DNA from: Gordonia araii NBRC 100433
GTDB taxonomy: Bacteria; Actinomycetota; Actinomycetes; Mycobacteriales; Mycobacteriaceae
Direction of reading: 5' to 3'
Length of the DNA stretch: 64,000 nucleotides
Assembly: GCF_000241265.1 (NCBI RefSeq)
Contig: NZ_BAEE01000012.1
Coordinates: 1-64,000, forward strand
The position numbers were made by a program, and so were the translations under genes. Below the pieces are notes generated by a model. It had not been told where the DNA came from. It did no database searches and was given only the letters and a program-made list of their open reading frames with translations. Numbering within the stretch: the first letter of the stretch is position 1; each line of letters begins with the position of its first letter. Positions 46,130 to 54,230 of this stretch are shown one piece after another.

Positions 46130-46136
46130 GGAGCCC

Positions 46137-46808
46137 GTGAATCGTCGCGAACGCTTGGCCCGATCGTCGCTGTATCTGTGCACCGACGCGAGGCGGGAGC
46201 GCGGCGATCTGCTCGACTTCGTGGCCGCCGCACTGGACGGCGGCGTCGACATCGTGCAGTTGCGGGATAAAGGATCGCCGGGCGAGCGCGAGTTCGGTGC
46301 GCTGGAAGCCGGGTTGGAGCTGAATATCCTGGCCGACCTGAAGACGTTGACCACGCGCGCCGGGGCGTTGCTCGCTGTCAACGATCGGGCCGACATCGCC
46401 ATCGCCGCCGACGCCGATGTCCTGCACGTCGGCCAGGATGATCTGCCCGTAGCCACCGCCCGGCGCCTGGTCGGCGGCGACGTGATTCTCGGCCTCTCAA
46501 CGCACGATCCCGACCAGGCATCGGCTGCCTCGGCCAATCCCGATGTCGACTATTTCTGCGTCGGCCCGTGCTGGGCCACTCCGACCAAACCCGGCCGCCC
46601 GGGCACCGGCCTCGATCTCGTCCGCCACGCCGCATCGCTCCCGACGAACCGCCCGTGGTTCGCGATCGGCGGCATCGACGTGGACCGGGCACCGCACGTG
46701 GCCGAGGCCGGGGCGAGCCGGGTCGTCGTCGTGCGGGCGCTGACCGACGCCGCCGATCCTGCCGCGGCCGCCGTGGCCTTGAAGACGGCAGTCATCCCAC
46801 GGGTATAG
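46137..46808 (+). CDS. thiE: Thiamine-phosphate synthase
   Basis: Joins HMP-PP and thiazole phosphate into thiamine phosphate. 223 residues, TIM barrel: [37 protein letters not shown] (Q-L-R-D-K), [36 protein letters not shown], and the phosphate-binding [15 protein letters not shown] 46137 is preferred over GTG 46128 because it starts [15 protein letters not shown] at family-like length and has a -10 box seven bases upstream. It is divergent from thiO. Confidence 0.95.
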   Translation: MNRRERLARSSLYLCTDARRERGDLLDFVAAALDGGVDIVQLRDKGSPGEREFGALEAGLELNILADLKTLTTRAGALLAVNDRADIAIAADADVLHVGQDDLPVATARRLVGGDVILGLSTHDPDQASAASANPDVDYFCVGPCWATPTKPGRPGTGLDLVRHAASLPTNRPWFAIGGIDVDRAPHVAEAGASRVVVVRALTDAADPAAAAVALKTAVIPRV

Positions 46809-46905
46809 CGACCCCATGCGGCGGCACCGTCCAGGCGTTCGGACGCCGTGCTGGTCGCCGATGCGCTCCGATTCGAGGACCGAGGTCCGAGGCCTTTCGT
46901 CCAGG

Positions 46906-48582
46906 TCAAAGTGTTGTGTAGCCGAGCCGGTTGCAGATTCGCGTTTCGGTGGGCGACGGCTGTTCCCCTGCAGGCCGAACGTTGTCCGCGCCGGCAGAAT
47001 CCGCGCCGGCCTCCGCTGGCCCAGCACAGGTTCGCGGGTGGTCGGTCGGACAATCGGGCGGATCGGGATCGGCCTCTCCCCGGTGTTGGCGGAGTCGTTT
47101 GACCGAACTGGCGCGCCGGGCGAGATCGTCGGGATGGTGTGTGTCGTTGATGCGGGGACGACTGAGAGTTCCGTCGCGGCAGCGCAGGCGCCAGACCACG
47201 CGCCCCGCGTCGGGACCGCGACGCCGATAGGCGGTTTCCCACTGCCCCGCGCGGTCACCGACGGCGCGGTTGTGCCGGCCGTCGGCGGGCGTGAGCTTGT
47301 CGATATCGGTGGCACCGCCCTTGGCCCAGTCGGGCAGATGATGCATCTGACTGGCGACGAGCGGAGCGTCGCAGTCGGGTGCGCTACACCCGCGATCCCG
47401 CGCGAACAGGGCCAAACGCTGAGCCAGCGTCGCCGATCGCTTAGCCCGCCCCTGATACAACACGTCACGGGTGTGGTCCGCGAACACGACCAGCGACGGG
47501 TCCAGATGCGCGGCGAGAGTCACCAGGTCGCCGATCGGCACCAACGATCCGGTGGCGGTCAGCGCGGTGCCGCAGCCTGCCTTGATCTCGGCCAGGCTGG
47601 CCGTGATCACCAACTGCCCCGGAATGCGCTTGGGTTTGCCCAGTCCGCCGTGGCCGATCACGTAGTCCAGAAACGCCTCGAACGCATCGTGGTTGCGTTG
47701 GGCGATACTGCGATGATCGCGCTGCCGGGCCCGCGTGAGCCGTTCGCGGGCCTCGTCGGTGTCGGCGACATCTTCGACCGATCCGAACAACCGCTCCGCC
47801 TGCGGGTCGTCGGGATTGTTCATGCCCGCCACAGCCCAATTGGCCAACAACAGCTCGAATTTCGCCCGCACCACCGGAGTCAGGCGGCCGGTGAGATCGG
47901 TCATCGTCTGCCGATCTTGGATACCGATGAACAGGCTGCGAACTCGCTGGCGATCGGTCTCGTCGGTCAGGCGGCCGTCCGGGTCGAGCAACTCGACCAG
48001 CCGACGGCCGGCTCGCGAGAGTTCACCCGGCGCCAGCTGCGCGGCCATACCCGCCAGATCCGCCTCCGCGGACTCCTTCACCTCGGCCGGCAACGAGTGC
48101 GGCAGCTCGCGCATCACCGCCATGATCACCGCTACGTGCTGGTGACCGATATCCCCGGCGGTCACCGCGGCCGCCGTGGCGGGCAGTGCCGGCGGCAGCG
48201 TCTGCCCGGTCATGCCCGTGAGCTTCGCGATCTTCTGCGCCTGCCCGTAGCGGCGACGCGCTTCCGAGCGGCCCAGCCGCAACCCGTGCGACAACCAGGT
48301 GGACAACCGCACGAAGCCCTCCCGCTCATGTGCTCCACGATCATTGACTTCGGTCAACAGCTGAGCGTCGAACCCGACCTGACGCCGACGCAACCGCTCA
48401 CTGATCCGCGCGGTCTCCAACAGACCGTCCTCGGTCACCGCCGACAGCGGTGCCGACGCCGCCTTCGCCAACGCCGCATCCGCCAACCGCACCAGCTCCA
48501 GCGGCGACTCGGGCAGATCGACGGCCGAACCCGCCACCGGCCGGGACTCGACGCCGATCGCCGTTCCGTCCGGATCCCCCAT
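46906..48582 (-). CDS. DUF222/HNH endonuclease-domain protein (13E12 repeat family)
   Basis: A 558-residue protein of the actinobacterial 13E12 type. DUF222 spans about residues 45-390 (SERLRRRQVGFDAQLLTEVN, VRLSTWLSHGLRLGRSEAR, LPATAAAVTAGDIGHQHVAV). A C-terminal HNH domain is at about 410-470 with CSAPDC, SQMHHLPDWAKGGATDIDKL and HNRAV. The usual Cys of the L-x-C-x-x-H-N segment is replaced (PADGRHN). ATG 48582 has a GAGGGG site nine bases before it. Such genes are numerous in these genomes and often associated with mobile regions; their role is unclear. Confidence 0.9.
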   Translation of the reverse strand: MGDPDGTAIGVESRPVAGSAVDLPESPLELVRLADAALAKAASAPLSAVTEDGLLETARISERLRRRQVGFDAQLLTEVNDRGAHEREGFVRLSTWLSHGLRLGRSEARRRYGQAQKIAKLTGMTGQTLPPALPATAAAVTAGDIGHQHVAVIMAVMRELPHSLPAEVKESAEADLAGMAAQLAPGELSRAGRRLVELLDPDGRLTDETDRQRVRSLFIGIQDRQTMTDLTGRLTPVVRAKFELLLANWAVAGMNNPDDPQAERLFGSVEDVADTDEARERLTRARQRDHRSIAQRNHDAFEAFLDYVIGHGGLGKPKRIPGQLVITASLAEIKAGCGTALTATGSLVPIGDLVTLAAHLDPSLVVFADHTRDVLYQGRAKRSATLAQRLALFARDRGCSAPDCDAPLVASQMHHLPDWAKGGATDIDKLTPADGRHNRAVGDRAGQWETAYRRRGPDAGRVVWRLRCRDGTLSRPRINDTHHPDDLARRASSVKRLRQHRGEADPDPPDCPTDHPRTCAGPAEAGADSAGADNVRPAGEQPSPTETRICNRLGYTTL

Positions 48583-48741
48583 CGGATTCACCCCCTCACC
48601 TGCGTCAACATCGCTCGAACATCTTGTTGTTCGTTGATAGATACGACACTATCCCCGACCTCTGACAAAACGACGAACTCACAGATGCCAGCGCTAACGA
48701 GTCGACCGCGGACCGGCGCTACTCGTGCCGATCGAGCCGGT

Positions 48742-49137
48742 CTAGCCGACGGCCTGTTCGTCGTCTCCGAGTTGCTGCACCGACAGGACATTGCCGTCGG
48801 GATCGGCGAACCATGCGACGCGGGTGCCACCCGGGGTCGTCCAGATCGCGTGCTCGTCCTGGTCGAATCCGTCGTAGCGACGGAGTTCGACGCCGGCATC
48901 CGCAAGTTCGCGAACGGTCGCCTCGATGTCCTCGACGTTCCACCCGAGGACGGTGTACGGGGCAGACACGGGCTCGGCCGCCTCGGTCACCCGAAGCTGC
49001 CGGCCGGCGACGTCGTAGACATTCGCCGCGGGCGAGGCATGTACGCGGCGCAGACCGAGCACGCCGCCGTAGAACCGGTGTGAGGCCTCCAGGTCACGGC
49101 ACGCAACGAAGGCGACCAACTCCGCCGAGTCGAGCAT
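48742..49137 (-). CDS. VOC/glyoxalase-fold protein
   Basis: A 131-residue vicinal-oxygen-chelate protein made of two beta-alpha-beta-beta-beta units: FVACRDLEASHRFYGGVLGL (possible metal His), then YTVLGWNVEDIEATVRELAD and IWTTPGGTRVAWFADPDGNV with the typical F-x-D-P-D-G-N ending. The ATG at 49137 begins MLDSAELVAF; the longer frame from 49224 adds an unlikely Gly-rich leader. Substrate unknown. Confidence 0.85.
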   Translation of the reverse strand: MLDSAELVAFVACRDLEASHRFYGGVLGLRRVHASPAANVYDVAGRQLRVTEAAEPVSAPYTVLGWNVEDIEATVRELADAGVELRRYDGFDQDEHAIWTTPGGTRVAWFADPDGNVLSVQQLGDDEQAVG

Positions 49138-49295
49138 GTCGCCCAAGCTACCGCCGTTCACGCCCAGGAGGCACGAATCCCGCCCAGCACCGAGACCGGC
49201 CGTCGTGCCCGGTCCGGGTGGCAACGGGGCCGAGTGAGGAAGTGCGATGCGAGTCGGGAATGGTAGTCAACACACCGCCTGACGAAGGGATCCAT

Positions 49296-50000
49296 GTGAC
49301 CGACCGCCCACGACCGTCCGCCCTCCTCTTCGACCTCCAAGGAACGGCCACGGATTTCTACACCCCGGTGGTGGCCGGGCTGCGCGAGGCGTTCCCCGAC
49401 GCCGATCACGACGAACTCCTCACGCGGTGGCGAGCGGGATACTTCGAGCAGACCGGCCCCGAGGCGCCCGTCGACGACGCCGGCTGGGTCTCGGTCCACG
49501 CCATCTACCGCGCGGCACTCGACGAAGTGCTGGCCGAGGCGGGGTTGCAGGCCGGCGACGACGTCTGCGAGGCGCTCAGCAGGACGTGGCAGCGCCTGGA
49601 ACCGTGGCCCGACTCGATCCAGGGTCTGTCCCGACTGCGCAGCCGCTACACCACCGCGACGCTCTCCAATGCCGACGTCGCGGCGGCCGTCCGGATCTGC
49701 AAGCACGCCGCGCTGCCGTTCGACGCCGTGTTCACCGCCGAGATGGCCGGCGCATTCAAACCCGACCCGCGCGCCTACCTGACGGCGGCGCGCTACCTGG
49801 ACGTCCCGACGTCGGAGATCATGATGGTCGCCTGCCACAAGTACGACCTGCGTGCGGCCGCCGAACTCGGTCTCGCCACCGCTTTCGTCGCGCGGCCGCT
49901 GGAGTTCGGCCCCGCCGGCTCCCCCGACGCCGAATTCGACGATGCCTTCACCATCAACGCGACCGACTTCCTCGACCTCGCCGATCAACTCGACTGCTGA
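49296..50000 (+). CDS. HAD-family hydrolase (haloacid dehalogenase type)
   Basis: A 234-residue HAD protein. Motif I FDLQGTATDF holds the nucleophile Asp, motif II is TTATLSNADVA, motif III Lys is in GAFKPDPRAY, and motif IV is VACHKYDLRAAAELG. The residue two after the nucleophile is Gln rather than Asp, as in L-2-haloacid dehalogenases rather than phosphatases. GTG 49296 is preceded by GAAGGGA. It lies 33 bases before a VOC gene. Confidence 0.87.
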   Translation: MTDRPRPSALLFDLQGTATDFYTPVVAGLREAFPDADHDELLTRWRAGYFEQTGPEAPVDDAGWVSVHAIYRAALDEVLAEAGLQAGDDVCEALSRTWQRLEPWPDSIQGLSRLRSRYTTATLSNADVAAAVRICKHAALPFDAVFTAEMAGAFKPDPRAYLTAARYLDVPTSEIMMVACHKYDLRAAAELGLATAFVARPLEFGPAGSPDAEFDDAFTINATDFLDLADQLDC

Positions 50001-50033
50001 CGCGCCGTCACGCGACTGTGGCAGCATCGGTAC

Positions 50034-50396
50034 ATGGGATCGATCACCCATCTGATCGCCGGCGTCCCCGTCTCCGACCTGGCCGCCGGAACCGACTGGT
50101 ACACCCGATTCTTCGGCCGCGGCCCCGACCTGCACGTCGGCGGCGAGATCCTATGGGACGTCGACGAACACGCGACGCTGTTCATCGAAGCCAACGCCGA
50201 ACACGCCGGATCCGGACGCGTCACCTTCGGCGTGAGCGGGCTCGATGAACTGCTCGACGGCCTGACCGCACGAGGAATCGCCTACGAGGCGGTCGAGACG
50301 TACGACAACGGCGTACGCCACGTCGATATCCCCGATCCGGATGGCAACGCCATCGCGTTCGCCGAGGCACCGGACCCGCCGACGTCCCGGACGTGA
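50034..50396 (+). CDS. VOC/glyoxalase-fold protein
   Basis: A 120-residue single-domain VOC protein: HLIAGVPVSDLAAGTDWYTR, FFGRGPD, RVTFGVSGLDELLDGLTARG, and the conserved HVDIPDPDGNAIAFAE. Unlike the VOC protein at 48742 it lacks an obvious metal His at the first position, so catalysis is uncertain. Probably co-transcribed with the HAD hydrolase 33 bases upstream. Confidence 0.84.
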   Translation: MGSITHLIAGVPVSDLAAGTDWYTRFFGRGPDLHVGGEILWDVDEHATLFIEANAEHAGSGRVTFGVSGLDELLDGLTARGIAYEAVETYDNGVRHVDIPDPDGNAIAFAEAPDPPTSRT

Positions 50397-50460
50397 GGTC
50401 CGCGGACGCCGACGAACCGCCGTCGTTCCCCCGCCCCGAGGGGTGTTCCCGAAATCACGT

Positions 50461-50489
50461 TTGCACCCCATGGGTCACGGGCCTACTCT
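50461..50489 (+). promoter_or_regulatory. Promoter of leader peptide/LeuA-domain gene
   Basis: TTGCAC (50461-50466), a 17-bp spacer, then TACTCT (50484-50489). The TACTCT is six bases before a GTG that opens a 9-codon ORF, so the message should start at that codon. Confidence 0.6.
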
Positions 50490-50495
50490 GGCTGC

Positions 50496-50525
50496 GTGCA
50501 CATCAAGCTCGTAACTCGCCCGTAG
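50496..50525 (+). CDS. Putative 9-residue leader peptide
   Basis: Reads MHIKLVTRP then TAG. It is placed exactly at the predicted transcription start. The stop codon overlaps the start of a GC-rich strand (AGCGGGG, 50524-50530) that can pair with 50545-50551, in competition with the hairpin at 50543. It lies 166 bases before the LeuA-domain gene. It contains single Leu and Val codons, no run. Too short to be sure by sequence alone. Confidence 0.4.
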   Translation: MHIKLVTRP

Positions 50526-50542
50526 CGGGGTCTCACCGGCCG

Positions 50543-50559
50543 ACCCCCGCTGCGGGGGT
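50543..50559 (+). terminator. Possible attenuator hairpin
   Basis: ACCCCC-GCTGC-GGGGGT, with six perfect GC-rich pairs and a five-base loop. The alternative pairing AGCGGGG/CCCCGCT (50524-50530 with 50545-50551) excludes it. No U-run follows. Confidence 0.45.
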
Positions 50560-50691
50560 TGCCTATTCACCCATCGGTCACTTCCCATATCGACCGAGAG
50601 CAGACTCCAGATGCACACCCGAAACTTCGCCCCGTCATTCTTCTCGCATACCACTGATCTTCCGACCGGCATCCGCGAGGAGGCACGCACC

Positions 50692-51057
50692 ATGTCTACC
50701 GAAGAACTCGCTGAACGCTTCGCCCCATCCGGCTCCATCCGGCTGAACTCGTGGTCCGCCGCACCCGCGGACGGGGACCGGCTGGACTGCCGCGCCACCA
50801 TCGCCGTCGAGGGTCACGACCATTCGGTCCAGGCCCGCGCCACCGGCCAGCTGGGCGCCCTGACGTCGATGCTCTACGACCTGGGCGCCGGTGTCGAAAT
50901 CCGCCGCCTGCACCAGCGCCGCGACGGCGACGAGTACGTCACGATCCTGCTGTGCGGCAACGACTACGACGAACGCTGGGCCGTCGGCTCCGGCGCCAAC
51001 GGCGACGAGGCCAACCGCAACGCGCTGATCGCCGGCGCCAACCTACTGCCGCACTGA
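50692..51057 (+). CDS. Stand-alone LeuA allosteric (dimerisation) domain protein
   Basis: A 121-residue cytosolic protein resembling only the C-terminal regulatory domain of 2-isopropylmalate synthase: SGSIRLNSWSAAPADGDRLD, then CRATIAVEGHDHSVQARATG and GALTSMLYDLGAGVEIRRLH, ending WAVGSGANGDEANRNALIAG. No catalytic TIM barrel is present. In LeuA this domain binds leucine; a leucine sensor or a partner for a LeuA-like enzyme is possible. ATG 50692 follows GAGGAGG with eight-base spacing. The stop codon overlaps the first unit of a 22-bp repeat array. Confidence 0.7.
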   Translation: MSTEELAERFAPSGSIRLNSWSAAPADGDRLDCRATIAVEGHDHSVQARATGQLGALTSMLYDLGAGVEIRRLHQRRDGDEYVTILLCGNDYDERWAVGSGANGDEANRNALIAGANLLPH

Positions 51058-51131
51058 CTGGGCACCCCACCTCCGCCGAGTGGGCACCTCACCTTCGCCG
51101 AGTGGGCACCTCACCTCCGCCGAGTGGGCAG
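51056..51131 (+). repeat. 22-bp tandem repeat array A (4 units)
   Basis: Units start at 51056, 51078, 51100 and 51122 with an exact 22-base period; unit form GAGTGGGCACCTCACCTTCGCC. The first unit begins in the stop codon of the LeuA-domain gene, and the array encodes the last residues of the convergent mutT3 gene. Confidence 0.85.
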
Positions 51132-51604
51132 TAGGCCAGTGCGGCCAGCTGGTCCCGCAGCTCCGGCCAGCTACGAGCGAATCCCGGGTGCAGCGGCAGC
51201 AGGTCCACCTCGCCGGTCGCCACCCACCGCAACTCGGTCGACTCCCCGTTGGCGACAGTGCTGACCGGCGTTTCGACGTCGGCGATCACCGTCGTGTAAG
51301 TCCATCCGCTGACCGACTCCGCGGTGACCAGCTCTAGCCGCACGACGATCTCGTGATGGCCGATACCGGCCTCCTCGTCGGCTTCCCGGATCGCCGTGTC
51401 GACGGCGGACTCGTGTGAATCTCGTGCGCCGCCGGGCAGGGCCCACGTGCCGCCCTGATGGGACCATGCCGCGCGATGCTGCAACAGCACGCCGATCGCA
51501 CCGTCGGGCAACGGTGCGCGCAGCAGGAGGCCGGCCGCTCCATGACGACCCCAATACCGCGAACCGTCGGGGTCGAAAACCCAACCGTCACCGTCTCCGC
51601 GCAC
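51089..51604 (-). CDS. mutT3: NUDIX hydrolase, MutT3-like
   Basis: Nucleotide-pool or dinucleotide hydrolase of 171 residues. The Nudix box G-x5-E-x7-R-E-x2-E-E-x-G is visible as GGARDSHESAVDTAIREADE, then EAG. The N terminus MRGDGDGWVF and the segment LLQHRAAWSHQGGTWALPGG match the MutT3 (Rv0413) subgroup beside pknG-glnX-glnH. GTG 51604 has a GGGAGG site. The last ~10 residues (GGGEVPTRRR) are encoded by the 22-bp repeat array, so the C terminus appears to have been rewritten by it. Confidence 0.9.
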   Translation of the reverse strand: MRGDGDGWVFDPDGSRYWGRHGAAGLLLRAPLPDGAIGVLLQHRAAWSHQGGTWALPGGARDSHESAVDTAIREADEEAGIGHHEIVVRLELVTAESVSGWTYTTVIADVETPVSTVANGESTELRWVATGEVDLLPLHPGFARSWPELRDQLAALAYCPLGGGEVPTRRR

Positions 51605-51769
51605 GCGCGCCTCCCGACCTCAGATCTCACGTCCACCGTAGGCGAGACCGCACCATCCGGTCGAGAATCTTTGCGCGCCGATCCCATTGCGTGTCGTCAG
51701 CGTCCGGGCCGCGGTCCGACTACCCTGGTAGGTGCACGTTCAATCGGCCGGCCCACGGGAGATGATGCG

Positions 51770-53251
51770 GTGAAATCCGACGCATCACCCGCACGGCTGC
51801 GCTTCAGTGGACTCGGCGACGGCGCGGCCCGGTCGACGCCGGAATCGATCGCCCAGGCCGCCGGACAACTCTCCACCAGTCCGCAACTACGACGGGCACT
51901 CACCGACCGCCGCGAACTCGTCGCGGCCGCGCGCGCACGCGCCCAATCCCCGGTCGCGGCCCTCCGCGTCTTCGCCTCGTCGACGCCGGGCAAGCTCATC
52001 ATCATCACGATCGCCCTGACGATCGGCTGCATGACCACCGGCTGGTACGCCTCGGTGACCCTGAACAACCGCATTCTCGCGCTGCAGCAACTGATCTCGC
52101 GCGCTGAGCCGATCGCGGAGTCCTCGCAGGTGCTGTTCAGTTCGCTGTCGATCGCCGACGCATCGGCCAACTCGGCGTTCATCTCCGGCGGCCTCGAACC
52201 CGTCGAACTGCGGAAGCGTTACTCGAACGCCATCGCCAGCGCCTCGGCGGCGCTCGTCACCGCGGCCAACAGCCCCGACGAGGACGGCGGGGCGCTGCGC
52301 ACCGAAGACGATCCCGTCCACGCCGACCTGGTGGCCCTGACGATCAACCTGCCCGTCTACACCGGCCTGGTGGAGACCGCGCGAGCGAACAACCGGCTGG
52401 GCAATCCTGTCGGCTCGGCTTATCTCAACGAGGCCAGCGGGCTGATGCAGGAAACGTTGTTGCCTGCCGCGCAACGGATCTACGAGCAGCGCACCTCGGC
52501 GATCGCCCAACCCCAGCAGGTGCTGACCCGACCGCCCTATCTCGTGTACGCGACGTTGTTCCTCCTGATCGGCGCGCTGCTCGCCGCGTCCCGTTTCCTG
52601 GATCGCCGGACGCGACGCCGATTGAACATGGGCATCCTCGTCAGCCTGGTCGCCGTCACCGCGGGAACCCTATGGCTGCTCATCGCCGGTCTGACGTCGG
52701 CGGCGGCCACCAACACCGCCAGGGAGGACGGTGCCGACCCGCTGCACGCGCTGACGTCGGCCCGGATCAGCCTGCAGCAGGCGAGGTCCGCTCAGACGCT
52801 CTCGCTGGTGCGCCGGGACCAGACGGCTCTCAACGACAACTTCACCGACGCCACCCGGGGCGTCGCAGAAGTCCTCAACCAGCTCTCCGCCGACTACGAG
52901 TCCGGCAAGAGCAAAGCTCTGCCGATCGACGACATCAACGCGGCCCGGGTGGCACTCGTCGATTGGCAGACCACCGACCGGGAGATCGGCAAGCGCCTCG
53001 CCAGCGGCGACTATCTCGGCGCGCGCAATCTCACCGTCGGTACGGGCGCCGCCAGCGCCGCCACCTACTACGCCAAGGTCGATGACGCGATCGTCCGGTC
53101 GATCACCAAGGCCCGCAGCACCTTCCGCGACAACATCTACACCGCCGGGCGCTTTCTGGCGTTCAGCAGCTCCGGCATCGCGGCACTCTCCTTGATTGCC
53201 GCCGTCGCGATTCCCCTCGGCCTGTACGACCGCGTGCGGGAGTATCGATGA
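51770..53251 (+). CDS. glnX: GlnX-like transmembrane sensor protein
   Basis: Membrane protein (493 residues) matching Rv0412c/GlnX, which passes the amino-acid signal from GlnH to PknG. After a ~75-residue cytosolic N terminus come four membrane segments: LIIITIALTIGCMTTGWYAS, LVYATLFLLIGALLAASRFL, LVSLVAVTAGTLWLLIAGLT, and one at the C terminus (FSSSGIAALSLIAAVAIPLG). Two long helical extracytoplasmic loops (~100-250 and ~320-455) resemble four-helix sensor domains. GTG 51770 is preceded by GGGAGA, and TACCCT at 51721 may be its -10. It overlaps glnH by four bases. Confidence 0.88.
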   Translation: MKSDASPARLRFSGLGDGAARSTPESIAQAAGQLSTSPQLRRALTDRRELVAAARARAQSPVAALRVFASSTPGKLIIITIALTIGCMTTGWYASVTLNNRILALQQLISRAEPIAESSQVLFSSLSIADASANSAFISGGLEPVELRKRYSNAIASASAALVTAANSPDEDGGALRTEDDPVHADLVALTINLPVYTGLVETARANNRLGNPVGSAYLNEASGLMQETLLPAAQRIYEQRTSAIAQPQQVLTRPPYLVYATLFLLIGALLAASRFLDRRTRRRLNMGILVSLVAVTAGTLWLLIAGLTSAAATNTAREDGADPLHALTSARISLQQARSAQTLSLVRRDQTALNDNFTDATRGVAEVLNQLSADYESGKSKALPIDDINAARVALVDWQTTDREIGKRLASGDYLGARNLTVGTGAASAATYYAKVDDAIVRSITKARSTFRDNIYTAGRFLAFSSSGIAALSLIAAVAIPLGLYDRVREYR

Positions 53252-54228
53252 GAACCCGGGTCCGCGCCGCACTGGTCCTCGTCGCGCTGACCGCGACGGG
53301 GTGCGTCCGGTTCACCGCCCCCGACAGCCCGCCCCCGCTGACCACGGCGAACACCCCCACACCACCGGGGATGGTGACGCAGCGGCCCGGCGCCCCGACC
53401 TCGCCGGAGTCCGACACGGACAACTGCAATCGCCTGGCGAGCCTCAGACCGATCCCGCTGCCGCCGCGCGGACAGATGCCGCCCCGGACCCCGATGGCCG
53501 AGATCGCCGCCAGCGGGCGCCTCATCGTCGGCATCGACACCGGATCGAATCCGTTCAGCTTCCGCGACCCGCTCTCCGGTGACCTGCGCGGGTTCGACGT
53601 CGACATCGCCCGCGAGATCAGCCGGGCCATCTTCGACGACCCCAACCGGATCGAGTTCCGCGTGATGAGGTCGGCCGACCGGGTCGATGCCCTGCGCAAC
53701 CGCGAGGTCGACCTGGTCGTCAAGACGATGAGCATCACCTGCGAACGCCGCAGGCACGTCGATTTCTCCTCCCCGTATTACGTTGCCGCACAGCGGATCT
53801 TGGCGGTGAACAGTTCCAAGATCAGCCAGGCCGAGGACTTGGCGGGCAAACGCGTCTGCGTCGCGACCGGTGCGACGTCTGCGCTGCGGCTGCGCCAGAT
53901 CGTGCCAACGGCGACGCTCGTGGAGACGTCGACGTGGGCCGACTGCCTGGTGCTGCTTCAGCAGTCCGGCGTCGACGCCGTGTCCACCGATGACGCGATC
54001 CTGGCGGGCCTGGCCGCCCAGGACCCCTGGCTGCAGTTGGTGGGCCCCAGCCTCGGCGAGGAGTACTACGGCATCGGCATCGCCAAGGGGCGCGACGGAT
54101 TGGTGCGCTTCGTCAACGCCGTGCTGGTCGACCTGATGGCCAGCGGCCGGTGGCGCGCGATCGCCGACGAATGGCTCTCGATGCTCGGATCCACCGCCGC
54201 CCTCCCCCGACCCACGTACCGGGATTAG
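53248..54228 (+). CDS. glnH: GlnH amino-acid-binding lipoprotein
   Basis: Extracytoplasmic solute-binding lipoprotein (326 residues). The lipobox LTATGC gives lipidation Cys19, then a Pro/Thr-rich linker, then a periplasmic-binding-protein type 2 domain from about residue 85: LIVGIDTGSNPFSFRDPLSG, LRGFDVDIAREI, VDLVVKTMSITCERR, VDFSSPYYVA and KRVCVATGATSALRL. In mycobacteria GlnH binds aspartate/glutamate and signals through GlnX to PknG. The start overlaps glnX (ATGA), and the stop is two bases before pknG. Confidence 0.92.
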   Translation: MRTRVRAALVLVALTATGCVRFTAPDSPPPLTTANTPTPPGMVTQRPGAPTSPESDTDNCNRLASLRPIPLPPRGQMPPRTPMAEIAASGRLIVGIDTGSNPFSFRDPLSGDLRGFDVDIAREISRAIFDDPNRIEFRVMRSADRVDALRNREVDLVVKTMSITCERRRHVDFSSPYYVAAQRILAVNSSKISQAEDLAGKRVCVATGATSALRLRQIVPTATLVETSTWADCLVLLQQSGVDAVSTDDAILAGLAAQDPWLQLVGPSLGEEYYGIGIAKGRDGLVRFVNAVLVDLMASGRWRAIADEWLSMLGSTAALPRPTYRD

Positions 54229-54230
54229 CC

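Noticed and set aside
46081-46140. TPP riboswitch upstream of thiO or thiE
   Set aside because: The gap is only 30 bases and contains no CTGAGA or GCGTAGGGA elements.
46809-46905. Terminator or gene between convergent thiE and the HNH gene
   Set aside because: Only a weak GGCGT-TCGG-ACGCC hairpin and no plausible ORF; not strong enough to annotate.
46816-49083. 755-codon plus-strand frame opposite the HNH gene
   Set aside because: Shadow of the DUF222/HNH gene, which has recognisable domains on the minus strand.
51056-51131. CRISPR array
   Set aside because: Units are contiguous with a 22-bp period and no spacers, and no cas genes are present. The same holds for the arrays at 56638, 60672 and 61961.
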